A DNA stretch of 64,000 nucleotides, taken from assembly GCA_021794205.1 (NCBI GenBank), contig JAJYRH010000002.1, positions 1 through 64,000 on the forward strand, given 5' to 3'. The position numbers and the translations under genes are program-made. Numbering within the stretch: the first letter of the stretch is position 1; the number at the start of each line of letters is the position of its first letter. Source of the stretch: a bacterium. Its GTDB lineage: Bacteria > Vulcanimicrobiota > Vulcanimicrobiia > Vulcanimicrobiales > Vulcanimicrobiaceae. Below the pieces are notes generated by a model, which worked only from the letters and a program-made list of their open reading frames with translations, searched no databases and was not told where the DNA came from. Below are positions 16,905-24,930 of this stretch, one piece after another.

Positions 16905-18419
16905 CTATCCGGGCTGCGCGTTCCTCTCGCGAGGCTCGGCGAGCGGTAGGGAGCGGGCGATATGGGCGGGCAGGAAGCCCTTGCCGAGTCGGTTCCATCG
17001 AGGGCTTCCGTCGTCGAGCAGCACCGAGGCGCCGCGCTCGCGCACGAGTTCGCCGATGCGCACTTCCGACTCGATGAACGCCGCATCGCAATCCTGCGAG
17101 CGCGCGAAAGCGACGCTCGCCTCGTCGGTATCGGCGAGGACGACGACGTAGCCCTCCTCTTCCAAGGCGCGTGCGCGCTCGGTGCTCGCCGGATCGATGC
17201 CGGCGAGTACTACCACGGGCTGGCGAAGTCGTAGGATCCGCGACGCCACGATGGAGAGTACCGTCGAAATCGAGACGGTCAAGACGATGACGACAAAGAG
17301 CACCTCGGAGAAGCGATTCCCGCCGCGAAAGCCCCATGCGGTTAATTGCGTCGCATAATAGGTTGCAAGAGAGACGGCGACGATGCCGCGCGGAAAGACG
17401 GTGCAGGCGAAAATGCGCTCGCGCATGTTGAGCGCCGATCGCGCCGTGGCTATGGCGACGACGACTATGCGCAAGAGCACCAACGTGCCGGCGATCGCCG
17501 CGCCGACGCCGACGAGCGGCAGAACCGAGGCGATGCGAATCTGCGACGCGAGCAAGACGAAGACGGTCGAGAGCGCGAGGATCGAGAGATCTTCTTTGTA
17601 CGAGCGGAGCAATCGTTCGCTGGGCAGACCGCGAAAATCGACGACGAGCGCGCAGGCGATAACTGCGGTGAGCCCGCTCTCCTGCGCGACGAACTCGCCG
17701 AGCGCGTACGCTCCGAAGGCCAATGCGAGCAGCAGCAGTTTTGTGACGTCGCTCGACCACGCGCGGGCGTAGCGCCGCAGCAAAAACAGGCCGATCGCGC
17801 CGACGAGGAGCCCGACGATCGCGCCCGAGCCGAGCCGTTCGACCGTTGCCAGCGCGGTGAGGAACGGGCCGCGCTCGCGCGTGGTAAACGAGGTAAAGGT
17901 TGCCGCAGCGACGATGACGCCCATCGCGTCGAGCAAGATTCCCTCGGACTCGAGAAGATGTCGCAGTTCCGGGCGGAGGCGGAGACGAGCGAGGAGCGGC
18001 CCGGTGACGGTCGGGCCAGTGACGATGCAGGCCGATGCCAGCATCGCCGCGACGATGGTGGAGAGCCCGAACGCACGCGCGAGATGAGGGATGACGATCA
18101 GGGTCAGGCCCGCACCGAAAATGACGAGCAAGAAGAGCGGACGCTTCGGTAAGCGGCCGATGTCGATACGCAGCGTCGCCTCGAACAGCACGATGACGAC
18201 GCAGAGGGAGAGCAGCGCACGCGTCGCCGGAGCGGCGAGATCGAGGTGGAGAAAGTCGAGTCCGCTCGGGCCGAGTGCGAGGCCGATGGTCAGGAGCGTG
18301 ATGATCGAGGGAATGCCGAAGCGCCGGGAGAGCGCGCGCGCGAGCAACGCCGCGACGAGCACGGCGGCGGCGCCGAATTCCACCACGAGCGCGGGGTAAC
18401 GCGCGAAGATCGAACTCAC
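16905..18419 (-). CDS. Cation:proton antiporter (CPA-type) with C-terminal TrkA-N-like domain
   Basis: A 504-aa protein from GTG 18419. It has about 12 transmembrane helices (residues ~8-390) with conserved IVTGPTVTGPLLARL and LLESEGILLDAMGVIVA segments, the core of NhaP/CPA1 Na+/H+ antiporters. The cytoplasmic tail (QPVVVLAGIDPASTERARAL, EEEGYVVVLADTD) resembles a TrkA-N nucleotide-binding domain that could gate transport. The GTG overlaps the stop of the PaaX-family gene as GTGA, so the regulator and antiporter are translationally coupled. The ion carried is not determined. Confidence 0.85.
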   Translation of the reverse strand: MSSIFARYPALVVEFGAAAVLVAALLARALSRRFGIPSIITLLTIGLALGPSGLDFLHLDLAAPATRALLSLCVVIVLFEATLRIDIGRLPKRPLFLLVIFGAGLTLIVIPHLARAFGLSTIVAAMLASACIVTGPTVTGPLLARLRLRPELRHLLESEGILLDAMGVIVAAATFTSFTTRERGPFLTALATVERLGSGAIVGLLVGAIGLFLLRRYARAWSSDVTKLLLLALAFGAYALGEFVAQESGLTAVIACALVVDFRGLPSERLLRSYKEDLSILALSTVFVLLASQIRIASVLPLVGVGAAIAGTLVLLRIVVVAIATARSALNMRERIFACTVFPRGIVAVSLATYYATQLTAWGFRGGNRFSEVLFVVIVLTVSISTVLSIVASRILRLRQPVVVLAGIDPASTERARALEEEGYVVVLADTDEASVAFARSQDCDAAFIESEVRIGELVRERGASVLLDDGSPRWNRLGKGFLPAHIARSLPLAEPRERNAQPG

Positions 18420-19255
18420 GGCCCTGCGTTCCGATCGAAGAATCGATTCGAGCGATCGTGGAGCAATGCGTAATATTCGCGGAAAACGGCCGCGGCGGTG
18501 CTGCCCGGCCAGTGTGCTGGCAAGAGGACACTGGGAAGTGCCGGGTCGACGTAGGTGAATTTGCGATAGTCGTGTACGAGCCAGAGCCGTTCGACGAAAG
18601 CATCGCGCTCGCCGAAGGCCCGCGCGCTCCGTTCGGCGTTCAGACGCGGCCGATAGAGTTCGGTGAAGCGTTCGTAGGCTGCAGCGATCGCCGGAAGATT
18701 CCAACAGCGCGCAACCAAAGCCGCATCGCTCCCAGGGCCGCGATGCGAGCTTTCAAAGATCGCGATATCGCCACTCGCCTCGGCCTCCGCCGCCGCCGCC
18801 GCGACCGCAGCGAGATCGCCGTTCGGGGATATCCAGGTCGCGGTCGCCAGCGGCGCCCATCCAAGGACCGCGAGCTCCTTTCGCAAGCGGTCGCGCCGGT
18901 CGCGGCGGCGCTCGTCGATCGAATAGACGAGCATCCGCCAGTGTCCGTCCCAGTCCACGAGCGGGCCGTAGATACGTGGGCTGAGCTCCTCGATCCGCCG
19001 CCGACCGCGATCCGTCACGGCGTAATAGGCACGATTTCCGCTGCGCTCGGCACGGAGCCATCCCTGGCGCGCGAGCCGGGAGACCGACTGGCGGACCGCG
19101 GCCTCTGAGACACCGAAGGGGTCCATCAAGCGCACCAGCCCGGCGAGGGCGACCCGTTGCTCCCCAGGGCGACGGGTCACGATGTCGCCATAAATGTTAA
19201 AAATGAAGGAATTTGGGCGCGAAACCTCTCTCATTAGACTTTTGTCGTATATCAT
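18416..19255 (-). CDS. paaX: PaaX-family transcriptional repressor
   Basis: About 279 aa. The N-terminal winged helix is RPNSFIFNIYGDIVTRRPG with the recognition segment SEAAVRQSVSRLARQGWL. The central domain (LVDWDGHWRMLVYSIDERRR) and C-terminal effector domain are typical of PaaX, the phenylacetyl-CoA-responsive repressor. It is divergent from the BoxB-like oxygenase gene with about 50 bases between starts, so it probably controls that operon and itself. The effector is inferred to be an aromatic CoA thioester. ATG 19234 (MREVSRPNSF) is an equally good start; neither has a strong ribosome-binding site. Confidence 0.85.
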   Translation of the reverse strand: MIYDKSLMREVSRPNSFIFNIYGDIVTRRPGEQRVALAGLVRLMDPFGVSEAAVRQSVSRLARQGWLRAERSGNRAYYAVTDRGRRRIEELSPRIYGPLVDWDGHWRMLVYSIDERRRDRRDRLRKELAVLGWAPLATATWISPNGDLAAVAAAAAEAEASGDIAIFESSHRGPGSDAALVARCWNLPAIAAAYERFTELYRPRLNAERSARAFGERDAFVERLWLVHDYRKFTYVDPALPSVLLPAHWPGSTAAAVFREYYALLHDRSNRFFDRNAGP

Positions 19256-19258
19256 TTC

Positions 19259-19288
19259 TTGCACGGTATGCGATTCTTTTGTCACAAT
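19259..19288 (+). promoter_or_regulatory. Candidate promoter/PaaX operator region of the oxygenase gene
   Basis: TTGCAC (19259-19264), an 18-base spacer and CACAAT (19283-19288) form a plausible sigma70 promoter ending about 20 bases before the ATG. Two TTTTGTC repeats flank it (about 19240 and 19276) and could be half-sites for the PaaX-family protein encoded on the other side. Operator identity is a guess. Confidence 0.4.
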
Positions 19289-19307
19289 AGTCCTTGCCGG
19301 AGGGTGT

Positions 19308-20435
19308 ATGGCTGCGCGAATCTCGACTTTTGACGACTGGATCGACCTGTTGCAATCCTGGCAGAACGATATCGGTCTGGACCGCGAGCTGATCGAACGT
19401 TTCATGCCCGGATACCGCTTCGAGGCGAAATACGGCGAGCTGCCGACCTCGGAGATCTATTTCGGTGATTTTAAGGGTGAGCGCCGCTGGGAACGGGTCA
19501 CCGAAATTCCCGACCAGCGTATGCGCGATGCAGCGTTGAACATGATCGTCTATCAGGGCGACACCGAGTTTGCTTCGAACGAGCAGCAGCGTTTCCTGGT
19601 GAATAACGCACCGACGGAGTACGATCTCGCCGCGCTCGTTCGCATTATGGTTGAAGAGACGCGACACGGTTACCAGATGTGTCACCTCTTGGTCGAGCAG
19701 TTTGGTAGCGAGGGACGCATCGAAGCGCAGAAAATGCTCGAACGGCGAGCGTTCGGCAAGAAAAACCGTCTCTTGAATGCGTTCAACGAAGACGTAACGC
19801 ATTGGCTCGATTTCTTTGCGTACACGAACTTCATGGATAGAGACGGCAAGTTCCAGCTAACGATGCTCTCGCATTCGGCGTTCGCTCCGCTCGCCGCTTC
19901 GATGGGACCGATGTTGCGCGAAGAGAGCTTCCACATGGGCACGGGAATCTCGGGGCTGCGCCGGATCGCCAAGGCCGGAGTCATTCCGGTGGAGATCCAG
20001 CAGAAGTATTACAACAAATGGATCTCGGGTTCGCTCGATCTTTTCGGAACCGATCATTCCGGTTCGGCACAATGGGCCTATACGTGGGGAATCAAAGGCC
20101 GGGTCGACGAGGATAAGCTCTCGGAAGAGGTCGATAAAGAGGTGCTCAACGAACGCGCGCGCGAGCAGTTCTACGACGAGGTCGTCCAGACGGTGCAGCG
20201 CGTCAACGATGTAAATGCGAGCGAGAAGAAGCTCTACGTTCCCGATATGAAGTTTAACCGAAAGATCGGCCAGTATTCCGATCGGCATTTCGCAGTCGAC
20301 GGGCGCCCGCTCTCCGATGAAGAATGGACGACATACGAAGCGAGCGTGCTCCCCTCACCTGCAGACGACGTACTCCTGAAAGAGTACTTCAAAGACTCGT
20401 CGTGGATCGCCGCGAAGGGCGATCTCCGCGCGTAA
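19308..20435 (+). CDS. BoxB/PaaA-like diiron CoA-ester oxygenase
   Basis: A 375-aa protein of the phenylacetic-acid-catabolic/BoxB family. The ferritin-like diiron ligands are all visible: Glu in QGDTEFASNEQQ (~87), ExxH in VEETRHGYQM (~115-118), Glu in AFNEDVTHW (~160) and ExxH in REESFHMG (~206-209). QGDTE-AS-EQQ and DRDGKFQL match benzoyl-CoA 2,3-epoxidase BoxB, but this protein is about 100 residues shorter. It should insert one oxygen atom from O2 into an aromatic or unsaturated acyl-CoA and needs a reductase, which is not in the window. GGAGGGTGT precedes the ATG. The preferred substrate is unknown; benzoyl- or phenylacetyl-CoA-like compounds are the main candidates. Confidence 0.82.
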   Translation: MAARISTFDDWIDLLQSWQNDIGLDRELIERFMPGYRFEAKYGELPTSEIYFGDFKGERRWERVTEIPDQRMRDAALNMIVYQGDTEFASNEQQRFLVNNAPTEYDLAALVRIMVEETRHGYQMCHLLVEQFGSEGRIEAQKMLERRAFGKKNRLLNAFNEDVTHWLDFFAYTNFMDRDGKFQLTMLSHSAFAPLAASMGPMLREESFHMGTGISGLRRIAKAGVIPVEIQQKYYNKWISGSLDLFGTDHSGSAQWAYTWGIKGRVDEDKLSEEVDKEVLNERAREQFYDEVVQTVQRVNDVNASEKKLYVPDMKFNRKIGQYSDRHFAVDGRPLSDEEWTTYEASVLPSPADDVLLKEYFKDSSWIAAKGDLRA

Positions 20436-20474
20436 ATTCTTACGATATCACCGAAGAAAGAAAAGAGAACGAAC

Positions 20475-21329
20475 ATGAGCGGCAACGGAAGCACGACGCA
20501 GAGCACTCCCTTCGGGCGCGAGGAACGCGCCTTCGAAGGAAAACGCGTCATCAACTATCACGTGGACGGGCACGTCGGCGTCGTCGAGATGGACGATCCC
20601 CCGGCAAATACCTATACCCACGAGATGATGCGACAGCTCGACGAAGCGATCGTCGACGCGCGCTTCGATTCAAACGTCGAAGTGATTTTGCTCATCGGCA
20701 AGGGCGAGAAATTTTTCTCCGCGGGCGCGAATATCGCCATGCTCAATTCGGTGACTCCGGAATTCAAATACATGTTCTGCTTGCACGCCAACGAGACGCT
20801 CTCGCGTTTGGAACAGACGCCGAAACTCGTCATCGCCGCGCTCAACGGCCACTGCGTCGGCGGCGGGATGGAAATCGCGATGGCCGCCGACATTCGCATC
20901 GCCCGCAAGGATGCGGGAAAGATCGGGCTGCCCGAAGTCGCGCTCGGCGTGCTCCCGGGAACGGGCGGGACGCAGCGTCTCGCGCGCCTCGTCGGGAAAT
21001 CGCGCGCGATCGAGTTGATGGTGACCGGCAAGACGTTTAGCTTCGAACAAGCCGCCGACTGGGGCATCGTCAACGACGTCCTCGAAGGCGATGCGGCGAG
21101 CTTTCGCGAGCAGATGCTCGCATACGCCCGCCAGTTCTGCACGCCGAACAAGGCGCCGATGGCGGTCGGACATATCAAGCGCGCGGTCCAGAGCGGCGCG
21201 GAGATGCCGCTGGAGGCGGGGTTGACGCTCGAACGCGAACTGCAGTCGTTGCTATTTAAGAGCGGCGATGCGAAAGAAGGCATCGCCGCCTACAACGAAA
21301 AACGCGTGGCGCGCTTCAAAAACGGGTGA
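20475..21329 (+). CDS. Enoyl-CoA hydratase/isomerase
   Basis: A 284-aa crotonase-fold protein. The oxyanion-hole segments are KFFSAGANIAML and NGHCVGGGMEIAMAADIRIA, and GLPEVALGVLPGTGGTQRLARL carries the Glu used by hydratases. It follows the BoxB-like gene by 39 bases, in the same operon. It could hydrate the ring-derived enoyl-CoA (PaaF-like) or isomerise the epoxide (PaaG-like). It is too short for BoxC, the ~550-aa ring-cleaving dihydrolase. Its stop overlaps the next small gene as GTGA. Confidence 0.87.
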   Translation: MSGNGSTTQSTPFGREERAFEGKRVINYHVDGHVGVVEMDDPPANTYTHEMMRQLDEAIVDARFDSNVEVILLIGKGEKFFSAGANIAMLNSVTPEFKYMFCLHANETLSRLEQTPKLVIAALNGHCVGGGMEIAMAADIRIARKDAGKIGLPEVALGVLPGTGGTQRLARLVGKSRAIELMVTGKTFSFEQAADWGIVNDVLEGDAASFREQMLAYARQFCTPNKAPMAVGHIKRAVQSGAEMPLEAGLTLERELQSLLFKSGDAKEGIAAYNEKRVARFKNG

Positions 21330-21565
21330 AACGCTGGGAGACGCGCCTCGCCTTGCTCGCGGTCATCCTCGCGAGCCTCTCGGCGCTGAATATCCCGGGG
21401 CGTCTCTTGCTCGCGCTCACCGCGATGCTGTTGCTCTCGATCATCGCGAGCGCGCGGCTGCGCGCGGCGCTCTACGGTAAAAAAGAGCGTTCCACCGGAT
21501 TCGATCCCGCCGCCGCGGCGGAACGAATCCGCGAGGAGCGCTCTCACCGTTTCACGCGCCGCTAG
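21326..21565 (+). CDS. Small membrane protein of unknown function
   Basis: A 79-aa product starting at GTG 21326, which overlaps the enoyl-CoA hydratase stop. Residues ~8-45 are hydrophobic (LALLAVILASLSALNIPG, then LLLALTAMLLLSIIAS), suggesting two transmembrane helices; a charged C-terminal tail follows. No family was recognised. Position and coupling suggest co-expression with the oxygenase operon, but a role there is only conjecture. Confidence 0.5.
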   Translation: MKRWETRLALLAVILASLSALNIPGRLLLALTAMLLLSIIASARLRAALYGKKERSTGFDPAAAAERIREERSHRFTRR

Positions 21566-21622
21566 CGCCGCGCCGCGGGGCTCTCGCCGGGGCTTCGCGG
21601 GCGCGCGTCGAAGCGTTCGTCT

Positions 21623-21898
21623 ATGGTTACCGCATTTATCCTTATGAACGTCGAGCGCCCGCGCTTGAAATCGATCGCCGACGATCTGTTGGCGATCGAC
21701 GGGATCGCCGAAGTCTATTCGGTCGCCGGGCCGTTCGATCTCGTCGCCATCGCGCGCGTGCGCGAGCACGAACAGCTCAACGATCTCGTTACCGAGCGCG
21801 TCGGAGCGCTCGAGGGCATCGAATCGACAGAGACGTTGATCGCGTTCCGCTCCTTTGCGAAGAAAGATCTCGGTTTGCTCTGGGATATCGGGGAGTAG
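21623..21898 (+). CDS. Stand-alone Lrp/AsnC-type RAM ligand-binding domain protein
   Basis: A 91-aa protein consisting only of the AsnC effector domain: AFILMNVERPRL, EVYSVAGPFDLVAIARV and ETLIAFRSF. It lacks the helix-turn-helix half found in Lrp regulators. Such single RAM proteins assemble as alpha/beta-sandwich dimers or decamers and may sense amino acids or modulate full-length Lrp proteins. Its neighbours are the small membrane protein upstream and a convergent secreted protein. Confidence 0.85.
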   Translation: MVTAFILMNVERPRLKSIADDLLAIDGIAEVYSVAGPFDLVAIARVREHEQLNDLVTERVGALEGIESTETLIAFRSFAKKDLGLLWDIGE

Positions 21899-21929
21899 GC
21901 AGCGGGCTCGCGACCGCAATACGCATCGG

Positions 21930-22835
21930 CTAGATTGAAGTTGGGAAGCTGCTCGGCGCGAGCGTAGCCGGGAATCGGTAGTTGGAGTATCGTATCCGCA
22001 CCGATAAGCGGCGTGCCTGCAGGCCAAATGCGTGGACGGCTTCGTGTATGTCGGCTTCGTTCGCGACCAAATACTTGCCCTGCATGCCGAAATGAATCTC
22101 GACATCTCCGCTCAGTGCGAATGGAAATTTTGCGAAGTTCAGAGAGAAGCGCATCATACAAAAGGTGCCCGTTCTTAAATCGACGGTCGCATCGGTGAGT
22201 GGATGGTGTAATGGGTCTCCCCGTGCGACCAAATGCAGCATGTGTCCGGGATCCCCGTTATCACACATCGTGGCGCCCTCGTCGTGGACGGTATAAAATC
22301 CCGCTCCAACCGCACTCACTATGGCGATGGTTTTCAGCGGTTTTCCGTTCAACGTCATCGATGGAACTGCCGGTTTCGGATGATCCGTCGACGCGCCGGA
22401 TTCTCCAAATAAACCGAAGGGGTTGCCGTGGGCGGACCAATATCGCACGGCGTTCCATGTTGGATCGAAGAGGATCAGGCGTGCCGGGCCCGCAGTGGGT
22501 CGATTATTATGCCACCGATCGTGATCGATTCGAATAAATTCGCGCCGATCGCTTTCACGATAGGAAACCTGGTATCGCTCTTCGGGGCGGCTGTTGGATT
22601 CCATATCCTCGGATATGGTGACGTTCTTCGACTGAGCGTTGTAGGAAAGGTCGTAGTGTCCGCCCTTGGCAAGAATCCCCGCGGAGTACGTTACGAAGGC
22701 GGGCATAGCCGACACTTGGGTTTTCTCGAGAGCGTTGATGTAAAATTGCGAAGCGGAGGGAGGTGCCGCCGAGGCGGCCGCTATCGGAAGAACGCTGAGG
22801 GCAATAGCGATACAAATTGCGGAGGGGAATTTCAT
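21930..22835 (-). CDS. Secreted protein of unknown function
   Basis: A 301-aa protein with a clear signal peptide (MKFPSAICIAIALSVLPIAA then ASA). The mature part begins FYINALEKTQVSAMPAFVTY and is rich in beta-type strands with several Tyr, Arg and His residues but no recognised catalytic motif. The ATG at 22835 is preceded by a weak purine stretch on the minus strand. Base composition is somewhat less GC-rich than the flanking metabolic genes. It has no operon partner. I do not recognise the family. Confidence 0.6.
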   Translation of the reverse strand: MKFPSAICIAIALSVLPIAAASAAPPSASQFYINALEKTQVSAMPAFVTYSAGILAKGGHYDLSYNAQSKNVTISEDMESNSRPEERYQVSYRESDRREFIRIDHDRWHNNRPTAGPARLILFDPTWNAVRYWSAHGNPFGLFGESGASTDHPKPAVPSMTLNGKPLKTIAIVSAVGAGFYTVHDEGATMCDNGDPGHMLHLVARGDPLHHPLTDATVDLRTGTFCMMRFSLNFAKFPFALSGDVEIHFGMQGKYLVANEADIHEAVHAFGLQARRLSVRIRYSNYRFPATLAPSSFPTSI

Positions 22836-22940
22836 GACGGCTTGCCTTCGCCCCATGAATAGTCGCGCCCTCGCATTTCCGCAGCCGATCGAGAGCGTCG
22901 GAAAATCCGAACCTACGTCGTCACCGTTGTCGGTCGTTGC

Positions 22941-23900
22941 CTAAAACAACGAGAGCTGCGCGTGCTCTTCGAGATATTCGGCGTCGATGCCGAGGCGCCG
23001 CAAGCGATGCGTGAAATCGTCGCGACCGTGAACGAGCAGCACTTTGCGCGGTCGTACGAGTTCGATCGTTCGCAGCAGCGCGGGGTAATCGGCATGGTCG
23101 GAGAGGGCGAACGTCCGATCGACCCCAAAACGATAGCGCGCGCTCCGATCGATCGCCCATCCGGTGAGCATCGCGGTGCGCGTTGGGCGCTGCGTCGTCG
23201 GCGCGTTCGTTCGCCCCGGCGGGCGAATCTCGGCGTAGCCTCCCTCGGCTTCGCCCTGCTCTTCCAACGGCAACGCAACGCCGCAGGCGCGATAGACTTC
23301 CGCGATCTCCGCAACCGCCGAATGAACGCGTATCGGTATTCCCGCCGATCCGAGGATCGCCATCGCCTCCTGCGCCTTCCCTAACGAGTACGCGTAGAAA
23401 ACCGGAATCGCTCCATCCTCGATTGCGGCCTGCGCGAAGCCGAGGATCTCCGCTTCGATCTGCTCTCGCGGGGGAAAGACATACTGCGGCGAGCCGAAGG
23501 TACATTCCATCACGAGGACGTCGGCGGGTTTGCATTCGGTCGATTCGGCGGTGCGCGATGCAGCGAGTTTGAAATCGCCGGTATAGATGTGGCGCCCGCT
23601 CGCGCCTTCAACGAGAAGTTGAGCGCTCCCGAGCACGTGTCCGGCGGGAAAGAGTGTCAGGCGATACTCGCCGATCTCCCACGGTTCGTTAAAACGATGG
23701 GTCTCGAACCTGCTGCGCTTCCGCGACCGAAAGCGAACCGCACAGAGCGCGGCGGTCTCCGGCGTCGAGAGGACGATGTCGTGTTCGCGAGCGTGGTCGG
23801 CATGGGCGTGCGAAACGTAGCCGCGTTCGCGGCGCCGCGACGCATCGACCCAGAGGTCGATAGCGGGCAGGTAGAGGCTTGCGTCGCGCTTGGCGAACAT
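22941..23900 (-). CDS. Ligase-associated DNA exonuclease (metallo-beta-lactamase/beta-CASP fold)
   Basis: A 319-aa protein. The metal site is SHAHADHA (an HxHxDH variant), with further ligands in [16 protein letters not shown] and IYTGDFKLA. The beta-CASP part has [14 protein letters not shown] and the His in [12 protein letters not shown], with VLLVHG near the end. This is the pattern of the exonuclease that accompanies ATP-dependent ligase, Lhr-like helicase and PdeM in bacterial repair clusters; helicase and PdeM homologues lie at 8391-11593. It is divergent from cysteine synthase with a 55-base gap. ATG 23900 was chosen since upstream residues overlap that gap. Confidence 0.83.
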   Translation of the reverse strand: MFAKRDASLYLPAIDLWVDASRRRERGYVSHAHADHAREHDIVLSTPETAALCAVRFRSRKRSRFETHRFNEPWEIGEYRLTLFPAGHVLGSAQLLVEGASGRHIYTGDFKLAASRTAESTECKPADVLVMECTFGSPQYVFPPREQIEAEILGFAQAAIEDGAIPVFYAYSLGKAQEAMAILGSAGIPIRVHSAVAEIAEVYRACGVALPLEEQGEAEGGYAEIRPPGRTNAPTTQRPTRTAMLTGWAIDRSARYRFGVDRTFALSDHADYPALLRTIELVRPRKVLLVHGRDDFTHRLRRLGIDAEYLEEHAQLSLF

Positions 23901-23955
23901 ACCCGAGGCGCTTCGGTGCAACGCTCGTGCGCTCTTGCGCGTTGAAGAAGGAACT

Positions 23956-24930
23956 ATGGCACGCATCTATGACTCGATCGCCGACACGTTCGGCAACACG
24001 CCGCTCGTGCGGATTCCGCGGCTCAACGCCGGCCTTCCCGGGCAGGTACTCGTCAAGGTCGAGTCGTTTAATCCAGCGGGCTCGGTGAAAGATCGCATCG
24101 GGATCGCGATGATCGAGGCCGCCGAGGCCGATGGTCGTCTGCGCCCCGGGATGGCGATTGTCGAACCGACGAGCGGAAATACCGGCATCGCGCTCGCTTT
24201 TGTCGCAGCGGCGAAGGGCTATCCCATCGTGCTCGTCATGCCCGAGACGATGACGATCGAACGGCGCAATCTGCTCAAGGCGTATGGAGCACAACTCGTG
24301 TTGACGCCGGGAAGTGCGGGAATCAAAGGGTCGATCGCTCGCGCGACGGCGATACGCGATGCGGCGCCGGAACGCTACTTCATGCCGCAGCAGTTTGAGA
24401 ACCCGGCGAACCCGGAGATTCATCGGCGTACCACCGGCGAGGAGATTTGGCGCGATACCGACGGTAGCATCGACGCATTCGTCGCCGCCGTCGGCACCGG
24501 CGGTACGCTGACCGGCGTCGGGCGACTGCTCAAAGAGCGGAAGCCGGGGGTGCGCATCGTTGCCGTCGAGCCCGATGCATCGCCGGTGCTCTCCGGCGGC
24601 GAACCCGGTCCGCACAAGATTCAAGGTGCCGGTACCGGCTTTATTCCGTCGATTCTCGATACCGGAATCTTCGACGAGGTGCTGCGCGTGACCGACGGCG
24701 AGGCGATCGCGATGGCGCGGCGAGCGGCGCGCGAGGAAGGGTTGCTCGTCGGCATTTCGGCGGGCGCGAATATTCACGCGGCGCTCGAAGTTGCGGCGCG
24801 CCCCGAGATGCGCGGGAAGCGTATCGTCACGATCGGTTGCGATACCGGCGAGCGCTATCTCAGCAATCCCGTCTTCTCCGAATTTGAATCGGTCGTCGTC
24901 GACGAACGCATCGCTGCGGAGTCGGTATAA
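23956..24930 (+). CDS. cysK: Cysteine synthase A (O-acetylserine sulfhydrylase)
   Basis: A 324-aa PLP enzyme. The PLP Lys lies in [13 protein letters not shown] (~45), the Asn loop is [12 protein letters not shown], the phosphate loop is [11 protein letters not shown], and GISAGAN near the C-terminus holds the pyridine-binding Ser. It condenses O-acetyl-L-serine with sulfide to give cysteine. GAAGAAGG precedes the ATG. The TAA is directly followed by the TTG of the asparaginase gene, and metH comes next, so the three form a sulfur/amino-acid operon. Confidence 0.93.
   Translation: MARIYDSIADTFGNTPLVRIPRLNAGLPGQVLVKVESFNPAGSVKDRIGIAMIEAAEADGRLRPGMAIVEPTSGNTGIALAFVAAAKGYPIVLVMPETMTIERRNLLKAYGAQLVLTPGSAGIKGSIARATAIRDAAPERYFMPQQFENPANPEIHRRTTGEEIWRDTDGSIDAFVAAVGTGGTLTGVGRLLKERKPGVRIVAVEPDASPVLSGGEPGPHKIQGAGTGFIPSILDTGIFDEVLRVTDGEAIAMARRAAREEGLLVGISAGANIHAALEVAARPEMRGKRIVTIGCDTGERYLSNPVFSEFESVVVDERIAAESV

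Noticed and set aside
17346-18152. Charged 268-residue plus-strand frame
   Set aside because: Asp/Arg/Glu-rich composition is the typical complement of hydrophobic antiporter codons; no independent signal.
16636-18603. 655-residue Arg/Ala/His-rich minus-strand frame
   Set aside because: Shadow of the antiporter gene, whose own frame has clear transmembrane helices and family motifs.
20475-21329. Enoyl-CoA hydratase considered as BoxC
   Set aside because: Length is half that of BoxC and the motifs are those of a normal crotonase-fold hydratase.
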